Of a stretch of DNA of 38,621 bases, positions 12,492 to 23,669 are shown piece by piece. The stretch covers positions 1-38,621 of the forward strand of contig JAMYHX010000416.1 in the NCBI GenBank assembly GCA_025529335.1. The letters run 5' to 3'. The stretch's first letter is position 1. Each line of letters opens with the position of its first letter. The position numbers and the translations under genes were made by a program. Source of the stretch: Rhizopus sp. PT2906. Taxonomy: Eukaryota > Mucoromycota > Mucoromycetes > Mucorales > Rhizopodaceae. Below the pieces are notes generated by a model. It saw only the letters and a list, made by a program, of their open reading frames with translations, searched no databases and was not told the origin of the DNA.

Positions 12492-13268
12492 TTAACGGTA
12501 AGACTTTTGGTAACGGGCACGAGCACCAGGACCAGCGAACTTCTTGGGTTCACAACGACGAGGATCGGCAACAAGAAGAGTACGGTCATATTGAACAAGG
12601 ATTTCCTTGATTTCCTTCTTGGCAGCTTCATCAACGTACTTTTGGTAGAAGGCAACAATGGCCTTGGCAAGAGCTTGACGGATAGCATAAACTTGAGAAA
12701 CGTGACCACCACCGTGAGTGCGGATTCTGATGTCAACATTGGCGAAACGTTCTTCACCCAAAAGAAGGATGACTTCGTAAACCTTGAACTTTAAGATCTC
12801 GGGTTCAAGGAGTTCAAGAGGAGAACCGTTGATACGGATGAGACCACGTCCACGCTTGCAGTGAGCAACAGCAGTGGCGGTTTTCTATTAAAGACAATTA
12901 GAATCTGTCAATTGTTTTCATTGTCGTTTGCTATAGTTAAAAAAGAAAGGGCTGAGAGAAAGAGAGAAGGTTTGGTTGTAAATGTTGTATAGTTCCACTA
13001 GTAAATAGCGTTGTAAATCTACAAATGACATGTAATTCCTGCATTGTACATATTCTCTCTCACTGCGTATGCGTGTCTCTCTTCATTGTTGCTTCCCATT
13101 GCTGATCTGATTCATCAAATTTACTCTTTTACATTACGCATCCCGTCTTTCTTTTCGTCTCTTTCTAAATCTCCTATTTGTCCCTCTGTCTCTTTCTCTT
13201 TTTGGTGCTTTCTAATTTAACATCTACGAATGATATACCTTGCGACCGAAAGTTTGAACTGCTTCCAT
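12492..13268 (-). CDS. rps16: 40S ribosomal protein S16 (uS9)
   Basis: Small-subunit ribosomal protein whose C-terminal tail reaches the P-site tRNA. Two exons: 13268-13239 (30 nt, MEAVQTFGRK) and 12884-12492; 140 residues, close to the family length of about 143-146. The universal blocks are all present: KTATAVAHCKRGRGLIRING, the GEERFANVDIRIRTHGGGHV block, and the C terminus GPGARARYQKSYR with its invariant final Arg. The single intron (12885-13238) is 354 nt, several times longer than any other intron here except one in the E2 gene; long first introns near the start codon are common in fungal ribosomal protein genes and often help expression. The ORF visible by eye starts at a TTG inside exon 2 and is not the true start. 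Lies 204 bp upstream of the binding-protein gene in the same direction. Confidence 0.96.
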
Positions 13269-14699
13269 TATCAGCTATTAAATGGATGAGTCTTCTCTTC
13301 AAACAGATGATTTGTCTTTTGGTAGTTTTTAGATGGGTTACCTTTAAGTTAAGAGAGAAGGAAAGAAAATCACAAATGGATGCTTTACTTTTACTTGATG
13401 TCTCTGCTTGGGCCAGAACTACTTGAAAGTGTGAAGGGGCATGTAAGTTTAGTGAAGCATTGCCCGGTCCGGACTCATAGGCTATCCCAATCAGAATCGG
13501 ACACTGGAAGACAGGTGCCTTATTTGGCAGTTTTGGCTAAGTCTTGCTGAGCTCGTAAATGGAAAAAAGCACGGGCTTCAGAGCCATTGTGTATTGCTTG
13601 TTAAATCTACAGTTTATATCTGTATTAAGTACAAATGTAGTTTAAAAAGACTAGTCTGACTGTAATCTCAATGCTCAAAATACGAGTGCAAATAACAACG
13701 TTTTCAGATTAATTATCAATCAAGAAAAAGGAAGCGAGAATGTTTTGCGATCAGTAGCCATCGTCTTCGCTTCCTGTAGGCTGTGACAGATGAAATAAGC
13801 TAGTATTTGCATACAACATATTTTTCCCGTTTCTTTAAAAAGGAAAACACTGAACTACCGAATCAATGGAAGCTCTTCAAGTAGTATGAAGTTAAATTAC
13901 TCTATAAGCTCTTATACTACATCAAGAGTTATGACGTGAATAAGCTAGCTTCTGCCTGCATTAGATCAAATTGAATAGAACACAGTTACGGCCGATTTAA
14001 CTATCATAGTTCTAGAATCCATTGTAGGATTTCATGGCAAGTAGAATTTATTAGTGTATCTTTTGGTGTACATTAATTTTAATATTACTGTTGTAGATGT
14101 CCATGTACATCTCGGATCAATAATCAAACTTGGTGAAGGCCTTTACGTTCGTAGAACTTATACGGTAATATCAGTCTCTGCAAGGTCAGAGTTACTTCAA
14201 AAATTCTTTACTAAAATAGCAGGCATATGGTAATTGATTTGGTCAAGAAAGCTAAAAGACAAGTGAGTTATTAAATAACATGAATTGACATTAGAAGCGT
14301 TGGAGGAATATACTCAATTGTAACCTCAAAGCAGTAATAAGATTGATGTATTTATAAGACCAAGCTTTCATCTTTATGACCAACATCTTTAAAATGCCGA
14401 GTTCGAAGTCAAAGATACTTTGCCGGAAATAAAAGCGGTTTTGTTTATGGTTGATAAATGTCTCTCTTCTACTTGATGAAACTTTTGAGATGTATCTAAT
14501 CCATATAATGCCCATATAAACTATTGTCTCGGTTGGAGTTAAAACAAAGCTGGACTTGTTTACCTTTATTGTTTGGTAGAAACTTTTTCAAGGAGACTGA
14601 TATTTAAGCTCCGGTAGTATTTTTTTGGGATTAAAAACAGTACCCTTCTACGAAATTCTTTTACTCTTTTTTCTATTTCAAAACAACTAAACTACAATC
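13269..14699. other. 1.4-kb gap without recognisable gene
   Basis: Holds the divergent 5' regions of rps16 (left, minus) and the E2 gene (right, plus). The far left is CT-rich where it abuts rps16. The only longer frame (14515-14291, minus, 74 codons) has no conserved look and no start context. I see no tRNA A/B boxes, 5S rRNA or repeat. The middle (13.45-13.6 kb) is richer in G and C than the rest, possibly old coding sequence. Confidence 0.6.
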
Positions 14700-15547
14700 A
14701 TGGCTTTAAAGCGCATTAACAAGGTAAACTATTTTATTCAATACAAATATTAGCAACTGTGCTATCTATCACTCTTTCTTTCTTTGTTTACACTTTATAT
14801 TTGCTATCATCTTGATAGTCTTTATAAAGAAAGAATAGCTGCGTAATCTCGGATGAAGATGGCTAACAAGTTCTTTCTTGCTTATAGGAACTCAAAGATC
14901 TCGAACGCGACCCTCCATCTTCCTGTTCTGCAGGTCCAATTGGCGATGACTTATTCCACTGGCAAGCAACTATCATGGGCCCCGAAGACAGTCCTTACCA
15001 AGGGGGTGTCTTTTTCTTGTCTATTCATTTCCCTACTGACTATCCTTTCAAACCTCCAAAGGCATGTTTTATTTTTACTTTATACATATTCATCGAGCTG
15101 ACTATCAAAAATAGATCAACTTTACTACTAAAATTTATCACCCTAATATCAACGGTAATGGTAGTATTTGTTTAGACATTTTGAAAGATCAATGGTCTCC
15201 TGCACTCACAATTTCAAAAGGTAGGGAAAAATGATATTGAAGGAGAGAGAAAGAGAGAGAAAGAAAGAGAGAGAGTATACTGATGTGTGTATAATAGTTC
15301 TTCTGTCTGTCTGCTCCCTTCTCACAGATCCCAATCCTGACGGTAAAGTTTAAAACAAAAAGTAAAAGAGAGACTTTACTCATGTTTCTTTCTTTAGATC
15401 CACTTGTTCCCGAATTAGCTCATATTTACAAGACAGATCGTGCACGATATGAAGCTACAGCTAGAGACTGGACAAGAAAATATGCAAGTAAGTTTAGAAA
15501 AAATAAAGATATTCAAGATTGTATATTTAACTTCTTAAACAGTGTAA
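14700..15547 (+). CDS. ubc4: E2 ubiquitin-conjugating enzyme, Ubc4/UbcH5 class
   Basis: Carries ubiquitin as a thioester and hands it to substrates with E3 ligases, chiefly for proteasomal turnover of short-lived and misfolded proteins. Six exons: 14700-14723, 14888-15061, 15115-15220, 15298-15342, 15398-15487 and 15543-15547; 147 residues, exactly the class length. Starts MALKRINKELKDLERDPPSS; the catalytic Cys is residue 85 in HPNINGNGSICLDILKDQWS; the HPN motif that supports the oxyanion is at 75-77. The second intron starts GC rather than GT. The last donor (gtaagt at 15488) and a cag acceptor at 15542 add only ATG TAA after the Ala codon, giving the family ending WTRKYAM. Ignoring that intron would append a false tail of about 40 residues that matches no E2. 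The fourth exon is only 45 nt. Confidence 0.95.
15062..15114 (+). other. GC-AG intron in the E2 gene
   Basis: The codon for Lys66 ends at 15061 and the next base pair is GC (gcatgt), while the acceptor atag at 15111-15114 is normal. No GT donor nearby keeps the frame with the highly conserved join PFKPPK / INFTTKIYHPN, so the GC donor is required. Length 53 nt, normal for the locus. Confidence 0.85.
15241..15275 (+). repeat. GA-rich simple repeat in an E2 intron
   Basis: Imperfect (GA)n/(GAAA)n run within the third intron of the E2 gene, which is 77 nt, longer than most introns here; repeat growth probably explains the extra length. Confidence 0.8.
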
Positions 15548-16329
15548 AAAGAGAAAGATGCATGCAATTTAAAAAAAGAGATTGGAAGTTGTATTTGTAT
15601 AATAATAAATAGAAATTGCAACTACAGTGTCTTTAAAAAGTAATATGGCAGGCTCTGAAAATAAAATCTCTTTTTGCTTAATAAGCTTCCTACGGACCCC
15701 TAAGTTTCCACAAGGCACGCTGACTCTTAGCTAGTCATCTACTCTTTTTATTTATGAGCTAGACGAGCTTTAACACAGCTGTCTTTTCGAGGGAAACCGT
15801 TTTCCTGGGTAACTCGATGACTTCTAATAACCCTTCGAACCTATTTAACTTTTAAGCCCTGAAGTGTGTGTGTGTTTTTAATCCTTGCATTTTTCCTACT
15901 CTCATCCCGGGTGGGTTTTTGTTATAGCAACTCAAATTTGTCGTGCCTAATCAATCTGCCATGAAGGTCTATTACTTGCCTGCATATTGTTTAACCTTAA
16001 TAAAATGAAATGGCACCGTTGATTACTAGTAATGAGGCCATACAATATTATTTGTACCTTCTATTGCGACGTTTACCTCAGCAATTATGCAAACGTTACA
16101 CTGTTACATAGTCGATCCAAGAAATATTTTATGTTTCAATTTACTTTTAGCTGTAGACCCAGAATTGTTCTGTTAGACTAAGTTTGGAAGAATAGGAAGG
16201 AAGATATACACAGGGGTATCCTTGAGAAGTTAATATACAATGTTTGTAGTTTATTATTTTATAATGTAATGGATGTAATACTATATTTGTTATAAGAATC
16301 GTGTATTCAAAAAAGAAGGGGAGACTACT
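15548..16329. other. 0.8-kb convergent intergenic gap
   Basis: Lies between the 3' ends of the E2 gene (+) and the paraoxonase-like gene (-). It contains no conserved frame. About 15,690-15,960 is less AT-rich than its flanks and gives short protein-like runs on the minus strand, perhaps a worn coding relic. No RNA gene recognised. Confidence 0.55.
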
Positions 16330-17677
16330 CTACAAATCACAGACTAATATACCCTCTTCAAAAACGCCAGAAACAATAAGTTTGGAGTGTTTGATATCGA
16401 TGATACCAGTTGAAGAAGTCCCATAGAGACTTCCATCATCCTGCAAAATCATTCTAGTTTCGCCTGTAGAAATATCCCAAATATCAATTTCAGAAGGAGA
16501 CTTAGGAGCCTTGTTGATATCGGGAGCAGCGATCATCTTGTAAAATTCAATAGGCTTTGGATGAGTGGCAATTGCCAAGATTTCCTTTTCAGGGTAATAG
16601 TGAAGGTTGTCAGGGGAACCATTCACCCTGGTTTCACGTTCAAAGTCAACGGAGACATAAGGAAGTCCCTGTTCGTCCGTCTTTCGATTGATCTTGTACT
16701 GACGCACTTTTCCTGCACTTGTTTCAGAGACAAACAGTATATCATCAGTACCAGCGACACCATTACTGAAGGCGAGTCTATCAATAACCTTTTGAATTTG
16801 ATCAGTACGAGCATTATAAAACATGACGTTGGTCATGGGGAAAAGAAAAGTCTCAGCCTGTTTAAGCAATGGTGAGGAATAGTAATGATCGTTTGAGAAG
16901 AAAAAAGAGGGAGTTCCATCTTGAGATCTAAAGTGGTCATCTTGAAGGACGTGGATTGAATTGGGGCTATACAGTTCTGGATGGCGAATAGTACGCTTGT
17001 GAACAAGTTTATCCTGTTGAACAGTAAAGATCTCAACTGATGAAGATTCATTATGAGGCAAATTGATTGTCAACAGTGTCTTTTCTCCAGACACAGGGTT
17101 GATGTACAATGAAATACCCAATGGGTGATAGTCTTGCAAAAGACTCATATCCAGCTTTTTAAGGTCGGCAGGTTGCTGTGTCAAGTAGCATGTTAACGGT
17201 TTTATAAACACAAAAGCGCGCGTTTTAGCCATACCTGATTATAATCTACTTTCCAGATAGCGCCATTCTCAACAGGTTGACCGGGTACCAACTTATTGAC
17301 ACCCATAATATTATTGTAATAGGATCTTACTGGGTCACAAGAAGCATAAATAACACCAGGCTCATCAGACAGAATGATGTCTTCACAATTCATGAAATCC
17401 TTTGGACCTTTTTTTTATAATACTTTAATAGTCTTTTTCTTTCTTTGATTTTGGGCTTTTACCTGTTATCTTTTCACAGGATTCAGTATTGAAGTCTTTT
17501 ATTTCATTAAAGATACCAAGTATGAGAATGGTCTTATCTATATATATGTGTGTTATTAATGATTGTATCTTTATATCACTCATGAACCTTACAGAGAAAA
17601 GAAGCTATAATAGCAATAGGGATAACGGCTCCCCAATATTTGAAGTGGAACCAATACGTCTTCTGTGCAGGAGGCAT
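16330..17677 (-). CDS. Membrane-anchored paraoxonase/arylesterase-like hydrolase
   Basis: A 392-residue six-bladed beta-propeller hydrolase of the serum paraoxonase family; natural substrate unknown (lactones or aryl esters in relatives). Exons 17677-17593, 17537-17463, 17407-17235 and 17175-16330, introns 55, 55 and 59 nt, frame closed. Residues about 14-37 form a hydrophobic segment, read as an uncleaved signal anchor as in mammalian PON. Family residues line up with human PON1: Glu62-Asp63 (PON1 E53-D54, calcium), His128 and His152 (H115/H134 dyad), Asn183 in PNSI (N168), SNGV (N224) and SPDN (D269-N270). Cys49 and the Cys in the terminal VCDL match the PON1 disulfide between an N-terminal Cys and its final CEL. 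So it is probably folded in the secretory lumen, calcium-bound and active. It follows FKS by 141 bp in the same direction, across a run of 23 A. Confidence 0.88.
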
Positions 17678-17689
17678 TGAAGAAAAGAG

Positions 17690-17712
17690 AAAAAAAAAAA
17701 AAAAAAAAAAAA
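17690..17712 (+). repeat. Run of 23 A
   Basis: Uninterrupted A-run just upstream of the paraoxonase-like start codon (a T-run on its coding strand), between the FKS stop and that gene. It may be nucleosome-free promoter DNA or help end FKS transcription. Confidence 0.9.
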
Positions 17713-17818
17713 GATTTATGCGGAGACAAAAGTAGGTGCAGGTATCACAAAACATGTGTACTTCAAATGAGAGACAGTTATTAAGCTATGAATGAAAGAG
17801 GCAGGAAGTTTATTTATT

Positions 17819-20800
17819 TTACAAGTATTTAATAATATGATGATATCTATCTGAGAATTGAGGTATAACCTTGGGAGGTACTATGATTAATGCAATAAAC
17901 CATAATAACATAAATAGAAAGATGGGGCCGTAGACCATCACCGTCTGCTTCCGTTTCCTTCGTTCTTTTGTTGGTAATACAGCTGGCCTTATCTGTTTAG
18001 ACGGTCTCAGCCAGAATAAGATGAGTGAATGGATCTTGTCGATAGATGGTATTAAGGTAATTGGAAACAGCAAGAATAGAATGAAGTGACCAAGTATGAA
18101 GTCAGCTGTAAACACGGACATTTCAACAATCTTGCAGACATATTCTCTTGCAGCAAGTCCACCAACCTATAAATATATTAGTTGTCTCTTCTTATGATAC
18201 ATTGGTGCTCTCTTTTACCTTGCTTGATCTCCAGTTGCCCGACCACCAAGTTCTGTTGGTTGCATCATGGTGTATTTCGCGCGTCAAAAAGATAGATAAC
18301 ACCATCTTGAATATAGTCCTTTGAGCAGAGAATATAGCCAAGAGCCCAAGTAATGTCGACCGTACTTCAAACTTTTCAATGGCCCAAAACAATTCAAAAA
18401 AGAAGATCAAGCCAATAACGGCCAGACCATGTGCCACAATAGCTATGTAGTATCCTCTGCGCTTGCTATTTTCGAAAATAATGGAAGACAACATAGACAC
18501 AACCTGTAGTAAGATCAAAACAATGGCATTAAAGATGATGGGACCCAGAGCGATACCCAAGATGCGACCGAGAGACCCTGCAGGACCTAAAGAAGTATTG
18601 ACCCGATTGATAAGTGCACCATAAACATCGACTTGTTCGCGACTTTTGAAAAAGATGTAACAAAAGAGGCACAATGCAGTCTGTAAGAAGGGCATAACGA
18701 TTTCGGTAAAAAAAATGCTCGAGAGATGGGCTCGAGGTACTGCAACAATAGGCTTGTTATCTTGCACCATAGACTTCATGCGTGCTTTCTTCTTGTTGCC
18801 AGTCACTTGTGTTCTCACTTGACGACAAAACGTAACCCAGGCGTGTTCATGATAATAGTCTGCATTTCCCTTGGAAAGCCATCCAAGATACTCTTGATAG
18901 TCGCAGATAAAGTCCATCAGTACAAATTGATGTGGGTTAAAAACAAAGGGTGATATTAGCAGAGATGTAACCGTTGCCCAAAAATAGATGAGGTGAGGGG
19001 TCCAGAGGGTGAGAGAGACAAAGATGAGCATAAACATAGTTCGTGCACCAAAGTAAATACTTGGATGGGCAAATCTTGAGTACAATACTGAAAATGGCAA
19101 TCGCGAAGTAGCAAATCCTCTTCCAGTAGCAATATAGCGTGCACCACCAAAGCTCAGGTTGGAAACCACAGAGTTCGCGTAGATCTGAGTGACAAAGACT
19201 TCAAACATGGGTGACAGAGACAGGAACTGCTTTATCAACCGAAGCAAAGCTCGACCTGTGCCTTTCTCGGTTAATTCCTGCATAAATAGTGGTAAAAAGG
19301 CGATAAAGAATACGATAAAGATGGAAATAATACAACGCTGCAACCAATCGTATACTGGATGTACGTCAAAGCAATTGCTGCCCAAACAATGCGGTAGAAC
19401 CGCAGCCATGGCACCTATGAGAGTCATACAAAAGACAAAAACTTGAACAGCAAAGATAATCATGATGTTGTTCATATGAAATCCCGGATGCGCATAGTAG
19501 AAAGTCAAAAATCGATCCAAGGGGAGTTGCGTACCCAAGTAGTAATATTCACGCGATAGGAGCTGCTCACCCATGCCTGTGCCAATCTTGGTCGTAAAGT
19601 TGAGAATAGAACAGAATCCCAAGTCGCGTCCCTTGCCGCATTGAAGGTACTCTGTGTGTTTAATACGTCCACCCCGCAAGAGTGCATTCATACCAGCATA
19701 AATGTCTTCGTTTAGATGTAGACCACGTTGAGCTTTGCTTACACCACCTCTTGTTGTCATAAAGACTGCGTTTAAAAAATCAGGATGGCCATAGTGCAGT
19801 CGGCTTCCAGTTTTTGCCATGATGCGTTGTGTGAGCGTACCAAAGGTTTGTTCTTTTCCGGCTGCGACGTCGCCCAAGACACCAACGTTTTCAGAGAAAA
19901 TGTATTCACGGGCACCAACGATGGCCACAGGAGGAGCAGAGGGCTCCTTACTTTGGCTACTCTGCAGAGCGTAAATATCCTTTAGCGGCCTTGATTCATT
20001 TTGCTCAAATTCACCAAAGATGCTGCGTATTTTTAAACACTCTTCCAAGTAGTTGTCCTGGTTAGCATCGACTAGTTGCAGAAACTCTCCGCGAGAAAAG
20101 ATAAGAGCATGGTTTTGATTATCAGATTTTCCATCACCCAAGATCGGATTGCCAGGTAGTCTAATCTTGTATTTCGGTACACGCTTGTTGTTAGGAAGCA
20201 TTTCGCAGTGACCATCGATCAATACTGAGTAATAGACGATATGTCCGTTACTGTCCAATTCTTCTTCGATATAGGCGATCTGTAGATTAGGATATTCCAT
20301 CAACAAAAACTCGCAGTTGGCTCTCTCTTCTTGATTAAGCTTAGCGTACCGCTGCATGGCTACCAAGTACCGAAACTTTTCATTGGCAATAGATTCCAGT
20401 CTATCTTCGGTCTTGTCGGTTTTTTTCACCTCGAGTATTTCATCATCTCCACTATGCACCACATCAGCCATAAGAGGGTTTGATGACGAAGACTCGCCTA
20501 GTATTTCGTCAGGATGTTCTATGCGATAGAGTATCTTGATAGCACGCGAATAGTTCATGAATCCATTGATCGTTCTGTACAAAGTCTGTGCACGAAGAGA
20601 AGCCCAGAGACGTGTCCTGAGGGTATATTCAGGCGCTGATGATTTGAATCCAATACAATAAAACGGCAAATCTTCCTTGTCCGATGGCCGGTACGAATCT
20701 TGGTTCTCTTCCGCTATAAACATGGTGTCCTTTACAAAGTTGCTCCATTCTGCAGGGTGTAGCTTCTTCAGATACTCCAGGAGCGTCACACGTGTGGTCG

Positions 20801-23169
20801 AATCCTCTTCACGTATGATCTCTCGAAGGGATAATATCATCTTTTCAGAATAATGCGGGGTAAACACGGTAAAGGTTGGCATCGACTCAACAGAACAAGG
20901 TGCCGGAAATCGCGTCGACAGACTCTGCGCAAAAAATGATAATCTACGCTCAGCTTCGGAAAGAGGAGGGAAATAGTCGTTTGGACGGAAGGCTTTTTTG
21001 GCGTCAAAGAGAGGCGGCGCATGTAGTTCACGAAGAGTCATCCCGTCTTGATCTTCGGACACTTGAACCTGGTAAAGCAAGGATTGGAGATTGTTGATTG
21101 ATAAAAGATGTTCACGGTACATGGAAATGATGATAGCGTTCCACATTTGCGAGCAAGCCATTCGACGTAATGGGGCTGATAGCTCCTCTTTTGCGGCGAT
21201 CGTCAGCTTCTTGAACATGTTGGTAGGCACTTTGACAAATAGGCTTTTCCAGGACGTCATGACAGAGATGCCCAGGCGCATGGATTGAAATACCGAGAAG
21301 ATGGTACTCCAGATAACGTACCACAGATAGGTGTCTAAAAAGAACAGGACCAATTCAACAGTAAACATCAGGAAGGTCGTCACGATGGGCATGATCAAAC
21401 AAAGCCTACGTCCTAGTAGAGGATCTTCACTGCAATTGTGAAGCTGCATTCGTATGGTAACAGAAAGAGCATCTCGGAAGGAGAGGACGAGAAAAAAGTA
21501 TGTCTCTAAAAATTTGCACGTAAAGACACAGATCCAAAGTAAAAAGGATAAAAATCGATCATCCTCTGCCATTTCAGGAAAGTTGGCGGTAAACGTCTTG
21601 GAAAGCATTTGACCTGTCCCAGGTAGGTTAAACATGCATGCAGGTGGTGTAACGACCATAAAGATGGTAAATATTGCACCCAGGCCAAGTTGACAGCTGG
21701 AAATAACCAAGGCCCTTTTACTCGCATGGTCGTACTTTAGGATATAGAAAGTAGCAGCCACATGACAAGCACCTATTATTAACAAGAGCAGCAAACGAGT
21801 CGACAAGATACGGAGTGTACGAAGAGATAGCCTCAGATGCATGAACTCGGCTAGAGTAGAGGCTACCAAGAGGACAATAGCGACAAGCCCACCCAAGCCT
21901 ACGATGGATAACTTGACCGGGAGATCAAACTGACTATTGATTTCACCATAGGCGTTCGTTTTGTTTGCATACATAAAGTCGACACTTGAGGCCATGTAAT
22001 ACCAAAAGGAGACAGCATGAATAATCCACACCCTTGAAAAGTTTGTCAAGAGATGAGACCAGGAACGTGTTTCATAAAAGGTCTTTTTGAAGGCCCTGTT
22101 CCAATCCACATGCTCAAGCTCGAGATAACGTCGTTCTTCTGGTATGTCCTTGAGCATAGGACCATTATTTCGTAAGCAAAGATTAGATATAGCTCGACGA
22201 TTCCAAAAGAACTGGTTGATATCGTCGTATCCAATAATGTTCTTGTGATCTTTTTCTTTGCGAACATAATGATGATTAATGACTTCATAGCTTTGGTCAC
22301 GAACGAAGGCGTAGAGGGGAGCAATGATAGAGTCCATGAAGGATATGGCATGGGTTGTTGCGCTTGAGGCAGAGGTATTGACTGTTCCATTGTCTCCCAC
22401 GTTTGCTGTGTCACTGGTCGAAAGCACACCTTCGTCATACCCTTCAGCTACGTGATAGATAAAACAGAGTAGCTCGGGCGCAAATCTGAGGACGGATGCC
22501 TCTCCCCAAATGAGCATGTAGAGGGCCAATTGGGAGATTCGGGTGTGATCTGTCATCGTCTCCATACGTTTGCGCCAACCTCGTTTAGCTTCCTCGAGCA
22601 GGAGACCGGTCGGACTGTTTGCGGGTGTATGTTTATCATCCAGGTCGAGAATGGCCGAGAAATACCACTTTCGATAGTTTGAATGCTCTCCCCCTATATA
22701 ATCTGCATGTAGTGTCCATAGAGCCTGCTTTGGTGACATCCGTGCAGAGCGAGAGTTTAACATGGTCAAGAGGTAGTCAAACATATTGCGAATATTGTCA
22801 TGTTGAAACCCGTATTTCTTTTCATGCTTTAGAAAAATGTCGTATATCTCATAGTTACCGATCGGTGTGCCTGTAACTTCCCAATGAGGGTAATGTTTAA
22901 TGTCTTGAGTAGCAAGTGTTGTATTTGTTGATGAGCGAGAAGCCACTTTTTTTAAATGAGTATTATCGTTGTTGTTGTTATTGGTTGTATTGGGTTGTGT
23001 GGCTATTTCTATGATATTGTTAATCAATTGCTATTGAATCTAATTCCTAGTCTTTACCAGCTATCATTGGCGATTGATTATGCTCATTATTACTATAGAT
23101 AAGAATAAAAGATTAGTATATGGTCAGAGTCATATATCATCAGACTTACTCTGGATGATTGGAAGACAT
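17819..23169 (-). CDS. fks1: 1,3-beta-glucan synthase catalytic subunit (FKS)
   Basis: Plasma-membrane enzyme (GT48) polymerising UDP-glucose into wall beta-1,3-glucan; target of echinocandins. Model: exons 23169-23150, 23092-23058, 23008-18219 and 18166-17819; 1730 residues, slightly below yeast Fks1 (1876) because the N terminus is short. The long open frame appears to start at TTG (23027), but an in-frame TAG lies two codons upstream; two short 5' exons supply the ATG and MSSNHPDNNE. FKS1 domain-1 spans about 90-210 (HADYIGG, YRKWYFSAIL); a first membrane cluster about 340-650; the cytosolic glucan synthase domain from about 735 (FTVFTPHYSEKM), including KTGSRLHYGHPD and GGRIKHTEYLQCGKGRD near 1085-1150; then a second large membrane cluster to the end. 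Hot-spot 1 (residues 524-532) reads FLVLSFRDA and hot-spot 2 (1239-1246) DWLQRCII, both unlike yeast. The last intron matches the conserved C-terminal splice join. Confidence 0.95.
19326..19349 (-). other. FKS echinocandin hot-spot 2
   Basis: Encodes DWLQRCII where yeast Fks1 1354-1361 is DWVRRYTL: the first Arg is Gln, Tyr is Cys and Thr is Ile. Confidence 0.88.
21468..21494 (-). other. FKS echinocandin hot-spot 1
   Basis: Encodes FLVLSFRDA where yeast Fks1 residues 639-647 are FLVLSLRDP. The Leu to Phe change is seen in sensitive moulds; the Pro to Ala change at the last position is the notable one. Confidence 0.9.
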
Positions 23170-23195
23170 TTTATTATTATTATTATTATTATTAT
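23168..23195. repeat. (ATT)n microsatellite abutting the FKS start codon
   Basis: About nine ATT units on the + strand, (AAT)n in the FKS leader, directly before the ATG at 23169. Length variation here would change the 5' leader only. Confidence 0.85.
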
Positions 23196-23669
23196 AATTG
23201 CTTTTACTTCATGCAAAAAAAAAAGTAGAAAATGGAAGAAAAGAGAAAAAAGAAAGGATTAAAAAGAATTCAAAATGTTCCGTGACATGTATCAAAGGGA
23301 GTCTTGGTTCGTTTTAATTATCATTGACCAAAGGAACTTTGATCTAGCATATATACATATATATATATAACAAAAGAAAATTGGATCATTCCTAAATTTT
23401 GGGAACAGTTCCATGTGATTTATTAAGTTGAGGCTGACAGTACGTGTCTATGGCCAAGACTACATCAACTACAGATAGTGCTACCACTTATTACTCACTA
23501 CTTCTTGTTCACTTTAGTGAAATCACTGTTTAATACTTGGGTTAGTGATAATTACATTCCAATCTATTTTCTTTATTTGTATAAATTTATGCTCTAAAAA
23601 GAGTGGAATTTAGTCACTCCCAGAATTACACGCCTGCACACCTCAAGGGGAAAGGAAGAAAAAGGTAGA

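Noticed and set aside
12332..12794. Plus-strand frames over rps16 (e.g. 12507-12794)
   Set aside because: Antisense shadows of the ribosomal protein's biased codons.
13030..13238. Possible C/D snoRNA in the rps16 intron
   Set aside because: A tgatga-like box exists but there is no properly spaced CTGA box and no terminal stem.
13440..13560. tRNA-like GC-richer stretch
   Set aside because: No B box (GGTTCRANYCC) and no cloverleaf could be folded by eye.
14291..14515. 74-codon minus-strand frame in the rps16/E2 gap
   Set aside because: No recognisable motif, no splice partners and AT-driven amino-acid content. Left as unannotated.
15488..15612. A 40-residue basic C-terminal extension on the E2 enzyme
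   Set aside because: It arises only if the gtaagt...cag intron is ignored. Splicing gives the exact family length and ending.
15800..15870. C/D snoRNA-like pair (cgatgac ... ctga) in the E2/paraoxonase gap
   Set aside because: The C box deviates from consensus and the flanks cannot form the closing stem.
18726..22876. Many 60-130-codon frames on both strands inside the FKS gene
   Set aside because: They are shadows of the long conserved coding frame, with no conserved sequence of their own.
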